Assembly: GCA_037127315.1 (NCBI GenBank)
Contig: JBBBDQ010001027.1
Location: forward strand, 551,001 to 615,000
DNA: 64,000 nucleotides
Direction of reading: 5' to 3'
Source: Ascarosepion bandense
Taxonomy: Eukaryota; Mollusca; Cephalopoda; Sepiida; Sepiidae
Below, piece after piece: positions 54,201 through 64,000 of the stretch; within the stretch, counting starts at the first letter, position 1, and each line of letters opens with the position of its first letter. The notes under the pieces were generated by a model that worked only from the letters and a program-made list of their open reading frames with translations, searched no databases and was not told the DNA's origin. The position numbers and the translations under genes were made by a program.

Positions 54201-56220
54201 GCCGAGAGGATGAAGTTTGTGTAGGGGGGGTCAACACCTCTACCTGCATAAAAGTAAAGTTCCAGTAACATCAACAACCCCCTTGTTGATGGCCTATGCT
54301 CCATGGGGAGTGATGGGGTTAGATATACCAGAGCAAAGAACTCATTTGAACAATTACCATGAAAGCATTCATAAGAAAAAAAAAAAAGGTTGGGGGTGGA
54401 GGGGGGGTCAGAGAGGTAACTTTATGGTGGTTGGTAAGTGACTAAGTCAACTCTAGATCAGGACCAATAATATAGCTGATGGTGTCATTGAATCATATGT
54501 GGCAGCAATATTCTAATCATGGATGAATGGTAGACTTATAGATATGTAAAATTGATTCTGGAGAGAAAAAAGTGAACTGACTTCCTTAATAGATTCAATA
54601 TAGTTTTTTCCACTTCATGTCAACTGACCACATTAGAGAAAATGCAACAATTCACTCTTTTTGTGGGGGGTTAGCATTTAAAAAATGTTTTAATTATCTC
54701 CAAATACTTGAATTAAGAAAATCCATTTTATTTCTTCAAAATGCCAAGGAATCAGAATTAAAGTGAGAGGTTTTGTGACATGAGATTTTGAAGTTCCTCA
54801 GAGTTTGTGATTTGAAGAACTCAATTTTGGCCTGATTTGGACTTTTAGTCCAAATTAGAGTCAAGTGAGGTTTTGAAGTTCCATGCGGAAATTCAAAGTT
54901 ATTTCTTCACAAAGTATTATTGCTGATTTTTTAAGTTGGGCCAAAGAACCCTTTAGTTTTGAGCTGTAGACCCACTTAATCCTCTGCAGAAGCTAGCTTA
55001 AAAGTCTGCATGGAGTGCGGCTTGAAGCTAAGTATATAAACAAACCGTTTAAACAATCAGAAGGAAACTGAGACAAATTAAAGTTTGAAAATCAAGTAAT
55101 TTTTTTTTTCTGAAACTTTGCATCTTAGATATTCCATAAATTGTTTCAGTTGCTAATTAACACAATTAATGAAAGCAAAAAAATATCAAGTTTAATAATA
55201 ACAATACTGAGAATTTATAACAAAACTATTTTGCTTTTTGAACTTTTATTACACACAAAAATAAAAATTGTAATAAAATTTTTTTTTCCATTGAAAAGTA
55301 AAAAAATGTTTGTACAATGATAAATTTTGTATTTATACAGAAAAATATAAATGCTTCTTAAGAACCTGGCAGTTTTCAAGACCCCCCTCCCCCCCCAAAA
55401 AATCTATATTTTTGTCATTTGCTTGCATGTAGTTTTATATGAATCATTTTAGATTTTCAGGCTATTGGTTTTTTTCTGGCAAAATTGACAAGAGAAATGA
55501 CAGGAAAGTAGCCAGGATTTTCTTTTTTTAATACAATTAAACTCAATTACTGTTTTCCAAATATTAGGGTGAGGGACAATGTAAAAGGCGAGCAAAGTGG
55601 AACAAGTTTTTGTTCCATCCGAATGGATTTCCCCAGTGGCTTTCAGCACGATATTTACAGTTTTAGTAAATTCAGTGAACAGAGAAATTTACATGTTGAC
55701 CATTTTATAGTAGGAACTTTTTTTTTTGTCCTTATGTCTTATTTCTGAAGAAGCTTTTTATAAAAATATTTCTTTTGCTAGTTTTATAAGATGACATACC
55801 CTAGTTAAAAAAAAAAATGCAAGCTTAAGGAATAAGAAGTTGTGAGACTCCATATTGTGACTTCAGAGTCATTTCTAAATTTCTTTAACAACTTTATAAA
55901 GACTAAATTTTTTTCTAAATGAAATTGACTTGAAAACTGAAACTGATGTTAGTTGTTTAAAGAAGCAATATATAAAATAAAAATCAAAAAATCAAATGGA
56001 ATTACCAATACAATATATTTTATATATAAAATACATAGAACTATAAAAAATAAACGTTTTAAGAACTGAATTGTTACAAAATGGAGACAAAAATAAGGAA
56101 TTAAAAAATATGCACAAAACAACCAATTTTTCCTGCATACATCATTTTGATAAATATAATATAAAAAGTAATTGACATCAATCCCCTTCCCCCAAATTGA
56201 CCTTTGATGAGGGGGGGGGG

Positions 56221-56258
<38 letters not shown>

Positions 56259-56542
56259 ACATTTTTTTTTTAAACAAGTTATTTCACTACCCAGGTTTCT
56301 ACCATGAGTGGTGTGTTCAGGCAATTTTTTAACTGATTTTACCTTTTACCATTTTTCTTTTTAAGAACGCTCTTGTAACAGTGTTTATTTGAACATTCAT
56401 GTGGCAGGGAATATTTGAACGTGCATTGTTAAAATTCAAATGAATTGTGACGTTTTCATCCATGGTTGTATGAACCTAAGAAATATTTCTTAGTGTGGAT
56501 GCATTTAGTCATAACCTTATCAGGACCAAAAACTAAGTATTA

Positions 56543-56591
<49 letters not shown>
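54201..56591. other. downstream DNA, no gene recognised
   Basis: Many A/T and some C/G runs (55381-55397, 56212-56220). TA arrays at 56224-56253 and 56548-56591. Small frames have no motifs. Confidence 0.4.
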
Positions 56592-56594
<3 letters not shown>

Positions 56595-56627
56595 AAAAAT
56601 TTAGAAAATATTTTTGATTTATTACAA

Positions 56628-56680
56628 TGGGTAATACATATTTCACCGCATTACGATATTATTGTGGCTTGTCAGACCCA
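56628..56680 (-). ncRNA. hammerhead-like motif, probably inactive (left arm)
   Basis: Minus strand: TGGGT, CTGACAA in place of CTGANGA (the invariant G8 is A), a stem II region GCCACAATAATATCGTAATG-CGGT, GAAA, TATGTA, TT, then ACCCA which pairs with TGGGT. Loss of G8 should abolish cleavage. Confidence 0.5.
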
Positions 56681-57219
56681 AATGATACAACAGTTGATCC
56701 TCAAAATATCCCTTCCCTAAAAAAAAAATTTTTTTTTTTTACAGAGATACTCACATGTCCATATTTAGAATAGACATTTGTAACGGTTATTTTCGAAAAA
56801 TTTCTCACTCATTCAAAAAGAATCCCAAAGAACAGAAAAAAAAAAGCAAAGATAAAGAAAAAGTAGACGATTGATTAATGGAAAGAAGAGAAACAAGCAG
56901 ACGGGCATTAGAGACGCTATTTTGATACATGGAATTAACATTTATTTCTTTGGATACTGTTTATTTTCTTTTTATTGTATCTCTTTGCCCTTTCGTTTTC
57001 TCTCATTTTTTTCTCTTGTGTTTTTCTCTTGTTTCCATTAATCGATCGTCTACTTTTTCTTTATCCTTGCTTTTTTCTATTCTTTGGGGTTCTTTTTGAA
57101 TGAGTGAGAAATTTTTCGTAAATTACCATTACAAATGTCTATTCTAACTATAGATATATGAGCATCTGTGTAAAATTTTTTGGCCGGGGGATATTTTGAG
57201 GATCAACTGTTGTATCATT

Positions 57220-57275
57220 TGGGTCTGATGAGCCGCAGTAATAACATCATTATGCAGTGAAATATATATTACCCA
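57220..57275 (+). ncRNA. hammerhead ribozyme motif (right arm)
   Basis: Stem I TGGGT (57220-57224), core CTGATGA (57225-57231), stem II 57232-57258 (GCCGCAGTAAT / ATTATGCAGT with one mismatch, one bulge and one G-T pair), GAAA (57259-57262), palindromic TATATA as stem III (dimer type), cleavage dinucleotide TT (57269-57270), stem I ACCCA (57271-57275). All invariant core bases are present. Activity is inferred. Confidence 0.6.
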
Positions 57276-57401
57276 TTGTAATAAATCAAAAATCTTTTCT
57301 AAATTATATTACTCTGTTAAATTAAATAAATGAATTTAACAGAGTTCTTTTGAGTTTGTCTTTATTGGAATTTACCTGGATAGTATACCAAGTGTGTTAT
57401 G

Positions 57402-57432
<31 letters not shown>

Positions 57433-57454
57433 GCAAAAGAAAAATGCAGTGTTA

Positions 57455-57542
57455 CAGGGTGTGGCAGAAATATCTTCCCACATAAGGGTAAGGCATTAGT
57501 GACAATAGGGTCTTCATCTAGAGAGAATTCTGCCACACTCTG
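57455..57542. mobile_element. 88-bp mariner-type mini-element
   Basis: CAGGGTGTGGCAGAA (57455-57469) and TTCTGCCACACTCTG (57528-57542) are 15-bp inverted repeats with one mismatch, flanked by TA on both sides. The inner 58 bp code for nothing. Confidence 0.75.
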
Positions 57543-57544
57543 TA

Positions 57545-59737
57545 TAAGGGGCTGAAATTTTAGATGAAAAATGGTCCCAAAAATGGGTGACGGTGGGGGG
57601 GGGGGGATCTGAAGAAAAAATATTTCACAACACTAAAATTTGGCAGCACATTGTACATTTAAATCTGTTTTTCTTGGATGAAATTTTAACATGTATTAAC
57701 ATTTTTTGTAGCAGAGATTTTAGAAGTACAGTTCACTGCTACGAAATGTAATTGTCATAAAAAGCTCAACTGTAGTGAACCATGATTGACCCTCAAAACC
57801 ATTGCTTTATCACTAATTATAACTTTATTAGAAGTTGAAGTGTAGTCTTGAATAATTAAAGAAAAAAAGATATTTGATTAATTACAACAGCATAGAAAAA
57901 TATTTCTAAAAGTTTTGTGATTCTTCATAAGTTAAAAAAAAAAAAATCAGAATAATGTAGGAGAAATTAAAGAAAATTTATTGAATAGAAATTTCAATTA
58001 AAATCTGTTTAACCTCCAATGAATTTAGGTAAAAATGGCACAAGTGAAAAAAAAAACTCTAAATAGTCAAAAAATGCCACAAGCTTTTGAATTTTAACCT
58101 ATTTTAAATTCAATTTCTAATTAGACAACATTTATCTGTTTATTTACTTCTGGTTCAGTTGTCGGGGTAAGGCACTGTTATGATGGGGTTGTGGTAGAAA
58201 AGCCACAACCCCATCATGAAAGCCATTAAGTTTCAAAACCAACTACTTTTTGCCAGTAGTGTACATTTCAATAAACTTTTTTTTTTTTTTTTAAAACTAT
58301 TTTTGCACTTGAGCAATTTTTACCATTCACCATCTCCAAATGAGCAGCCAATTGACCAAAGGAAGACAAATTCAATTTTGTATTATTGGAGAAAACTATA
58401 TTCTACTCAAAAAGAGAAATCATTTTATAAACCGCCAAAAGCCTTCAAGTAATATTTGGTAAAACTTGTTTTTTTGACAAACTTATTTAAAAGGCACACA
58501 CATGCACCCCCCCCCAAAAAAAACCTTGACCTGTTAATAAGAACGAACCCAAATCTATCAAAGTGACTTTATAGAACACAGGTCCATACCTTCACTTTAT
58601 CGGGGAGCCTGTTGCAGTTTCCACAGCAAGTATGGGGAGGAGGGTTTGCTTTTCCTTCCTTTAATCTAGACCTAGGGACTTGTTTGAATTCATTATTATC
58701 CCATCTTCCAGTCAACCAAGGCTAAAGTCTTCACTGCCCTGTGTCTTACCATATTGGAGTTAACAGGACGAAATAAACTACTTTCACACATTACAAATAT
58801 TAAAAGACAACTTGATATTTGCTAAACGTTTGTGTTACATCAACTTTCTTTGAAAATACTGATTTCTATTGGTTAGCAAAGGGAGAGAAGTGTAATTTTT
58901 TTTTTTTTTTAAAGGAGGCAAGTGACCAACTGAAGGATGTTTTGAAAATGTCCTATCAATGCTCATTAGAGAACCGGGTTTTGTAAAGGGATAATTATTT
59001 GGGTAGAGTGATGGAATGAAATTTCAGAAATGATCCACAAAGTCTTATTAAATGAGCCTTTGATGCTCCGTGCATGTATGCGTACAGATGTGAAGAAATG
59101 TCCCACTTCCAAAATTAGAAACAGCACTCTCAAGGGGAGGGGAGGAGAGGCTATTCTGATGACATAGGTATTCAAAGTTAGGATAACAATGATCTTGAAA
59201 AATGAATAATCAGCATCATCTACCAAATGTTCCAAGAAATAAAACTCAAAGACGAACCTTTCCAAAGCCGAAACTATGGCCTGGAATCGAAAGGAAAGGA
59301 AAGCAATGATGGCAACCCCACCGAATCCATTATTAAAATTCGGGATGAAAAAAATTAAACTAGGAAATTGAACATAGAATTGGTTACTATTGGATAAAAT
59401 TGCAACATACTACAAAATCCAAACATTAATCTAAAAACTCAAGTCAGGCAGATAAATAAGCACATTATTTCTAGACTTTCATGTGGATGACATGACATCA
59501 GATTCGATCAAATGTCTAAACTACCATCTGTACACAACTGTCTTCACAGATCAAAGATTAAATATGGCTTCTAATGAATTGATCGTATAAATCTTAAAGA
59601 AAAACAATCCTTTATCAAACCCTATATCACAAGATCTTTACGAAACAACAAAAACGAACACACTTGAACACTTTCAACAGAATCACCTTTTCACCAAGGA
59701 TGAAAAATTTAAATATTCTCAAACCTAACTGAGGAAA
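57545..59737. other. downstream DNA, one hairpin, no gene recognised
   Basis: G run at 57590-57606 and T run near 58280. The frames 58216-58452 (+) and 59265-58966 (-) lack motifs. Confidence 0.4.
58180..58217. repeat. 15-bp perfect hairpin
   Basis: ATGATGGGGTTGTGG (58180-58194) and CCACAACCCCATCAT (58203-58217) are exact complements with an 8-nt loop. GC-rich for this region. It may be a short palindromic element remnant. Confidence 0.7.
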
Positions 59738-59880
59738 TACCATATATACTTGCATAAGACGATCGCATCAAATTAGCATATGTCCTGCCAGCAGGATGTA
59801 CACTAATTTTATATCTTGTATGATGCAATCCCCTTCAGATTAGCTTCAAAAGGTTGCATGATATGTGAGTATATACAGTA
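59738..59880. mobile_element. 143-bp inverted-repeat mini-element
   Basis: The left end TACCATATATACTTGCATAA and right end (complement TACTGTATATACTCACATAT) are imperfect inverted repeats. The inner halves also pair in part (TCCTGCCAGCAGGA at the centre; CAAATTAGC/GATTAGC). Similar TATATACTCGCATA ends are common in animal MITEs. The superfamily is not assigned. Confidence 0.6.
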
Positions 59881-60190
59881 ATTTAGTAATACAGTTCGTT
59901 ACTGAGCAACATGGAGAAGGGGAAGAAATTGTACAAAAAATAAATGATTGGCAGGCGAAAACTAATCAGTGAATAACAAAGTGAAGAAGAGTTTAAAAGA
60001 TTTGCCATTTACTTGATTTGATAATTCTAAAACAAAATCATTTTCCTTCCAAAAATTTGGAGGACAAACAAGCTTTGGTAACTGGTGATAAAAGTGAATT
60101 TTGAATATGAGCAGATTTTGTGTGCGACTTTTGAGTTTGTATTTTTTGGTCATTAGTTCTTCAATTTCCACAAGCATGGATTTTTTTTTT

Positions 60191-60620
60191 TTAACCAGCT
60201 GCTTCTTCCTTCCTTCTCAGTCTCAAAAGCACTGCAAAGAAGAGAAAAGCTATAGTCATGTGAACATGGCCAGCACCTCCAATTATGGCCAAATAGTTGG
60301 TGATAATGCACTGTGTGACCAGAGTCTGCAGTTTCATATCGTCGGAGGAAATTTCCTTATCAACTGAGAAATCTATCTTCACTGTGGCCTGTCCACGAGA
60401 GAGGCCCAACAATCTTGCCAAGAACTTTCCACAGTTTTTGACATTCTTTACTGCTAGACAAAGAAGAGTAGAACAAAATGTCCAGACAGCTCTCATGCTG
60501 GCTAAAATTCTTAAAAGCAATATTTCCAGCAGCCTCTTTCTCTAACCTTTTGTACCGACTGATGAGGTCATCACAGCTACACTGGCTTATTTGTCCATCA
60601 TGTGCGGGAAAAACATCTTT
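60191..60620 (-). pseudogene. degraded transposon-type gene fragment (GQATV-FSVDKEIS motif)
   Basis: Minus-strand text reads RYKRLEKEAAGNIAFKNF (about 60570-60500), then, after a frameshift, LARLLGLSRGQATVKIDFSV, DKEISSDDMKLQTLVTQCII and NYLAIIGGAGHVHMTIAFLF. I recall a similar SRGQA.VERGFSVNKE stretch near the C-terminus of unnamed transposon-derived proteins in invertebrates, but cannot name the family. Homology is judged from memory only. Confidence 0.4.
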
Positions 60621-60659
60621 TTCAACAGTCTTTTATGTGAGATTTTTTTTTTACAAATA

Positions 60660-61382
60660 GATCCAGAGTTCAGTCATGCAAGTGATCTTACAAGAGGGTA
60701 TCTAAGCAGGAGACTTTGCTAGAAGTTTCTCAATGATGGTAATAAACATTGTTGCAATTCTGCATGCAAACAGACCTTTTGTTGACAGTTCCTTTTTGGA
60801 TAAATTTTGAATAGCCCTATTTGCATGTTTGGGTTTGACAAAATTCTTACAAATTCATTCAATTGAGAAAATGTGAGTATCATTTTAGTGTACTCTTCTT
60901 TTACAATTCTTAAGTTTCCTGATCAAGTTAAAAAAAAAAAAATCTGTAAGAAAAGGAAGCAACAATGAATTGTTTTTATCAGAAACAGTTCAGGGTTTTT
61001 TTTTTTAAACTGGTCCCAAAATCTGCGGTTTCATTGGAAATAAAACATCATTCATCTTTGACATCACCGCAGGGAAGGACTTGGTTTGGGGGAAACATTT
61101 TTTTCTTTTTTTAAATTAAGTTCACAAATTTGATGACATCTGACCAAATAACTAAGAGTCATTCAAATATTTGTACATTTTTCTAGCCATCTCTGGCAGA
61201 AATACAATATTAAAAAGGGACAGGAATGCAATTTTTAATATAAAGCAACACAATAAAAATAGGGACCTCTAATCTGTGATACCTAAAGTTTAAAACGAAT
61301 TTTTAAAAATTAAAATTTTTTGCTTTAATTGGAAGTTAAAAGGATTGAATTTGCTCTTTCCAGTAAGCAAAATACTCTGATG
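60660..61382. other. downstream DNA, no feature recognised
   Basis: Nothing supported. Confidence 0.4.
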
Positions 61383-61510
61383 TATTTCAAACAGAAAGGA
61401 TAGCTTGGAATTGTTTTTTTTTTTTAAAATAGCTGATAAGCACCTTTTTTCTAAGCAACTTTCATTGTAATGTAATTCTGTAATAAAAATTTTTCAAAAA
61501 TAAAATATAC
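61383..61510 (+). repeat. direct repeat flanking the mariner, left copy
   Basis: TATTTCAAACAGAAAGGATA, then GCTTGGAATTG, a T run, GCTGATAAGCACC and CTTTCATTGTAATG recur at 62456-62585 in the same order. The homology of the right copy starts exactly at the mariner end. Confidence 0.8.
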
Positions 61511-61578
61511 TTTTCTGAAACCTTATCTGAGGAATATTAGCTGATTTAAAGTATAATTAATCTGATTTGAAACAAGTA

Positions 61579-62455
61579 CAGGGTGACCCCAAAAAACGGG
61601 AATTTCTGAAGTGTGTATTGTCAGATGTGAGCAAGTGGCAGCACTGTGAAACAGTGGCCTCACGAAGTAAACACTGCCATTTCAATAGCCATGGATCCAG
61701 ATGAATTTTTAAACAAGTTATGGCTGTCAGATGAGACCCATTTTCATCTCACAGGTTACGTGAATAAGCCAAACTACCGTTACTGGGCAGACAAATCCTA
61801 ATGAATTTCATGAGCGCCATTTACACGCTAGTAAGGTGCCAGTATGGTGTGCTGTTTCATTACATGGAATCATTGGACCTTATTTTTTGAAAATGAACAG
61901 GAGATCTCAGTCAATGTCACTGAGAATCATTATGTAGAGACACTTGAATTGAACAATTTTTCACACGTTCAAGAAACTTGGTTTCAACAGGATGGAGCGA
62001 CATCACACACTGCATGGCAATCATTGGAGGCTGTGTGAGAATTGTTCGGTAACCGTGTGATCTTAAGATTTGGTAATGTTCTATGGCCCCTTAGATCACC
62101 AGATTTGTCCGTTTGTGATTTTTTTCTCGTGGGGCCATCTCAAGAGTAAAGTGTACACGACTAAACCAAGAACTCTGAAGGAGTTAAAACAGAGAATTCA
62201 GGATTAAATTCACAGTATCCCAGCTGAGATCTTGCAGCAGTTAATGAGGAATCTCAACAGTAGATTTCAAGAATGCAATCATACAAGAGGACGCCATCTA
62301 CAGAACGTAATTTTAAAAAAAATGAAAATTCCATCATTGTTTCTTAAATGGCATGTTTTAAGGTTTCAACTACTTTGAATAAAATATTTTTCTTTTATCA
62401 CTCTTGGTTTTATTAGATTGTTAAAACATTCCCATTTTTTGGGGGGGTCAACCTG
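61579..62455 (+). mobile_element. mariner-type element with degraded transposase
   Basis: The inverted ends CAGGGTGACCCCAAAAAACG (61579-61598) and the complement of 62435-62455 (CAGGTTGACCCCCCC then AAAAAATGGG) bound 877 bp. Inside, + frames give LWLSDETHFHLTGYVNKPNY (first Asp), RYWADKS, KVPVWCAVSLHGIIGPYFFE, WFQQDGATSHTAWQS (second Asp), RSPDLSVCDFFL (third Asp). The N-terminal DNA-binding part is missing and there are stops and frameshifts. TA precedes the left end; the right flank is CA. Confidence 0.8.
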
Positions 62456-62585
62456 CATTTCAAACAGAAAGGATAGCTTGGAACTGATTTTTTTTTTTTT
62501 TTAAATAACTGATAAGCATCCCTTTTTTTAAAGCATCTTTCATTACAATGTTATTTTGTAATAAAAAATATTTTTAAAACAAACA
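62456..62585 (+). repeat. direct repeat flanking the mariner, right copy
   Basis: Partner of 61383-61510, with CATTTCAAACAGAAAGGATA at its start. Confidence 0.8.
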
Positions 62586-64000
62586 GTAGTCGAGTCTTTA
62601 ACTGACAGTTGGTGTGTTTTATGTGATTGACAGGTGATGACATTCATTGTTTTTCTGTAGAGACTTCATCTGTAAAATGTAATTTGAGCAAATGATAAGC
62701 GAGCCCTTTTTTCACATTCTTAAGTACTCAGTAATTTTAAAAGGTTTGAAATATTCCCTGTAATCCAATTTTAGGAATGTTGATTTTAAATTTACTAACG
62801 TCATTGCTCTTATTTACTGGTGTTGTAGTGTATGGTTGACCATACTTAAGATTTTTCAATTGTCCAAATTTTAAGAAACAAAAATTTTTTGATATTCTAC
62901 TTCTAGAATGTATATTATTATTGAAAAATAATTTAATTTTTAAATTCAATAAGTCTGAGTTAATTCATACTTCATATTTTTTCTCACTTTTTTGTTGCTG
63001 AGATGAGAAAATACAGAACTAATGAGGTCATGAACTCATTCCAACTAAGGAAACACAATCATTTGTAATACTTGCCAAAAATTTACTCATGACTTAAAAA
63101 CATTTTTCTCAAAAAACAATTTGACTTTCATGAATTGAGAAAAAGGACGAAAAAGCAGCCCACTTTAGAAATTCCAAGACTTTTCAAGAAACTTTTTGGT
63201 CTATTGCTATTTTTAGGATTTTTCTAGCTCTAGAAAAGGCCTTGTGAATTTTTCTAGACTGTTTCATGTTTCCAGGGCCTGAATGAATTCAATAAATATT
63301 AGATCACAAAGATTGTTCTTTTCTAAATCTTTTCAAATCTCCTTAAAAAAAGGAGACTATTTTCTTTCAAATCTTTCCTATTGCTTGTCATTTTTTTTTA
63401 ATATCCTAATGTTTAATTCCTCCAACTGATTATGCCAATAAATATGGCAGCAGACAAAATCACAAATATATATTTCTTTAAAAGATTGACACAAATTGAA
63501 AAAGGAAACTTAATATCGTACAGTTAGCTAGCACTAAGTTATAAAACTGTCCTTTTGTAGCTTGTAATCAATTTTCAAAGAAACATCATAGGAGAGGACA
63601 CCTAAGTAAATATGGAGGTTTACGTATTACAAGATCTCTTTAACAGACTATTGCCATATTTCATGTCGAGGAGTAAAAATGTTGGAAAGGAGAATGAAAG
63701 AGAGGCATGAAATCAAACTTATTAGAAACAAAAAACATGGAAGCTAATTTGAAAGCTTATAAAAACGGAAAAAATTAGTGAAAGATGTGCTTCAACAGGC
63801 AGGCTGTTTTTGTAATACAAGAAGATATTGAGATCGTAATTCACACCCAGAAATTGGTGTTATTCCACAAAGGGGAGGTAAAAAAAAAAGACTGGATCCT
63901 AACTAATGAGGGCATATGACACTGCGGAGACCTGTGGGGTGACTGACCAACCTTAATGATATTTACAAGAATACAGGCTTGTTAGAGACGATGGAATTAT
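62586..64000. other. downstream DNA to window end, no gene recognised
   Basis: The minus frame 62949-62737 and the text near 63850-63980 (ATGAGGGCATATGACACTGC) have no motif I know. Confidence 0.35.

Larger units (their letters stand above)
56592..57314. mobile_element. foldback element with about 290-bp arms and hammerhead cores
   Basis: The left arm (56592-56880) and right arm (about 57020-57314) are reverse complements at roughly 85-90% by eye: TTTTTGATTTATTACAATGG, GACCCAAATGATACAACAGT, TTTCTCACTCATTCAAAAAG, AAAGTAGACGATTGATTAAT. About 135 bp of unrelated sequence separates them. The left end abuts a TA array. Each arm carries a hammerhead-like motif reading outward. No protein is encoded. 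Confidence 0.8.

Noticed and set aside
1..64000. CRISPR array, operon, bacterial promoter or terminator
   Set aside because: The direct repeats are tandem units or transposons without spacer structure. Spliced exons, SINEs and LINEs show the DNA is from an animal.

Overview
The window is non-coding-rich, AT-rich metazoan DNA containing one recognisable host gene, a Rab20-type small GTPase on the + strand. Its five coding exons run from 4316 to 42500. The gene has long introns (about 20.4, 4.1, 6.2 and 6.9 kb) filled with transposable elements. The repeat content (tRNA-derived SINEs, CR1/Jockey-like and RTE-like LINEs, mariner/Tc1, pogo, piggyBac-like and 8-bp-TSD elements, hammerhead-bearing repeats), the low GC and the long introns suggest an invertebrate, most plausibly a lophotrochozoan such as a mollusc. 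A cephalopod is possible, but I cannot prove it from sequence alone.

Layout. 1-3.9 kb is upstream DNA with one dispersed repeat. 3.90-3.96 kb is a CpG-containing stretch with a CRE, an M-box-like E-box and a YY1-like site, the likely rab20 promoter. Coding exon 1 (26 nt) is at 4316-4341. Intron 1 holds an RTE-like LINE on the minus strand (5830-9991, with a 22-25 bp target-site duplication) that was itself invaded by at least three other repeats. It also holds a hammerhead ribozyme motif (11.3 kb), several SINEs, a mariner remnant, small inverted-repeat elements and an element with inverted ends at 23.4-23.9 kb. Exon 2 (P-loop) is at 24696-24789. Intron 2 holds a CR1/Jockey-like LINE. Exon 3 (57 nt, switch I) is at 28875-28931. 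Exon 4 (DTAG and switch II) is at 35133-35245. Introns 3 and 4 hold SINEs, a 48-bp piggyBac-like mini-element, two inverted-repeat transposons with 8-bp target duplications, Tc1-like and pogo-like transposase remnants and a near-ideal hammerhead motif at 39.3 kb. Exon 5 (TKxD, ETSSKTG, C-terminal CCA) ends at 42500.

Downstream of the gene, about 0.4 kb of the 3' UTR plus an adjacent SINE is copied again 2.5 kb away. The rest is mostly repeats: two head-to-head SINE pairs, a CR1-like LINE at 51.8-52.9 kb, a 0.7-kb foldback element at 56.6-57.3 kb carrying a hammerhead motif in each arm, a degraded transposon-type gene at 60.2-60.6 kb, and a truncated mariner at 61.6-62.5 kb bounded by direct repeats.

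The most interesting signal is that three unrelated repeats (11.3, 39.3 and 57.2 kb) each carry a full hammerhead core (CTGANGA ... GAAA). Their stems I and II differ in sequence but stay paired. This suggests that self-cleaving RNA is a shared feature of several retroelement families here. All calls come from reading the sequence; no database search was run.
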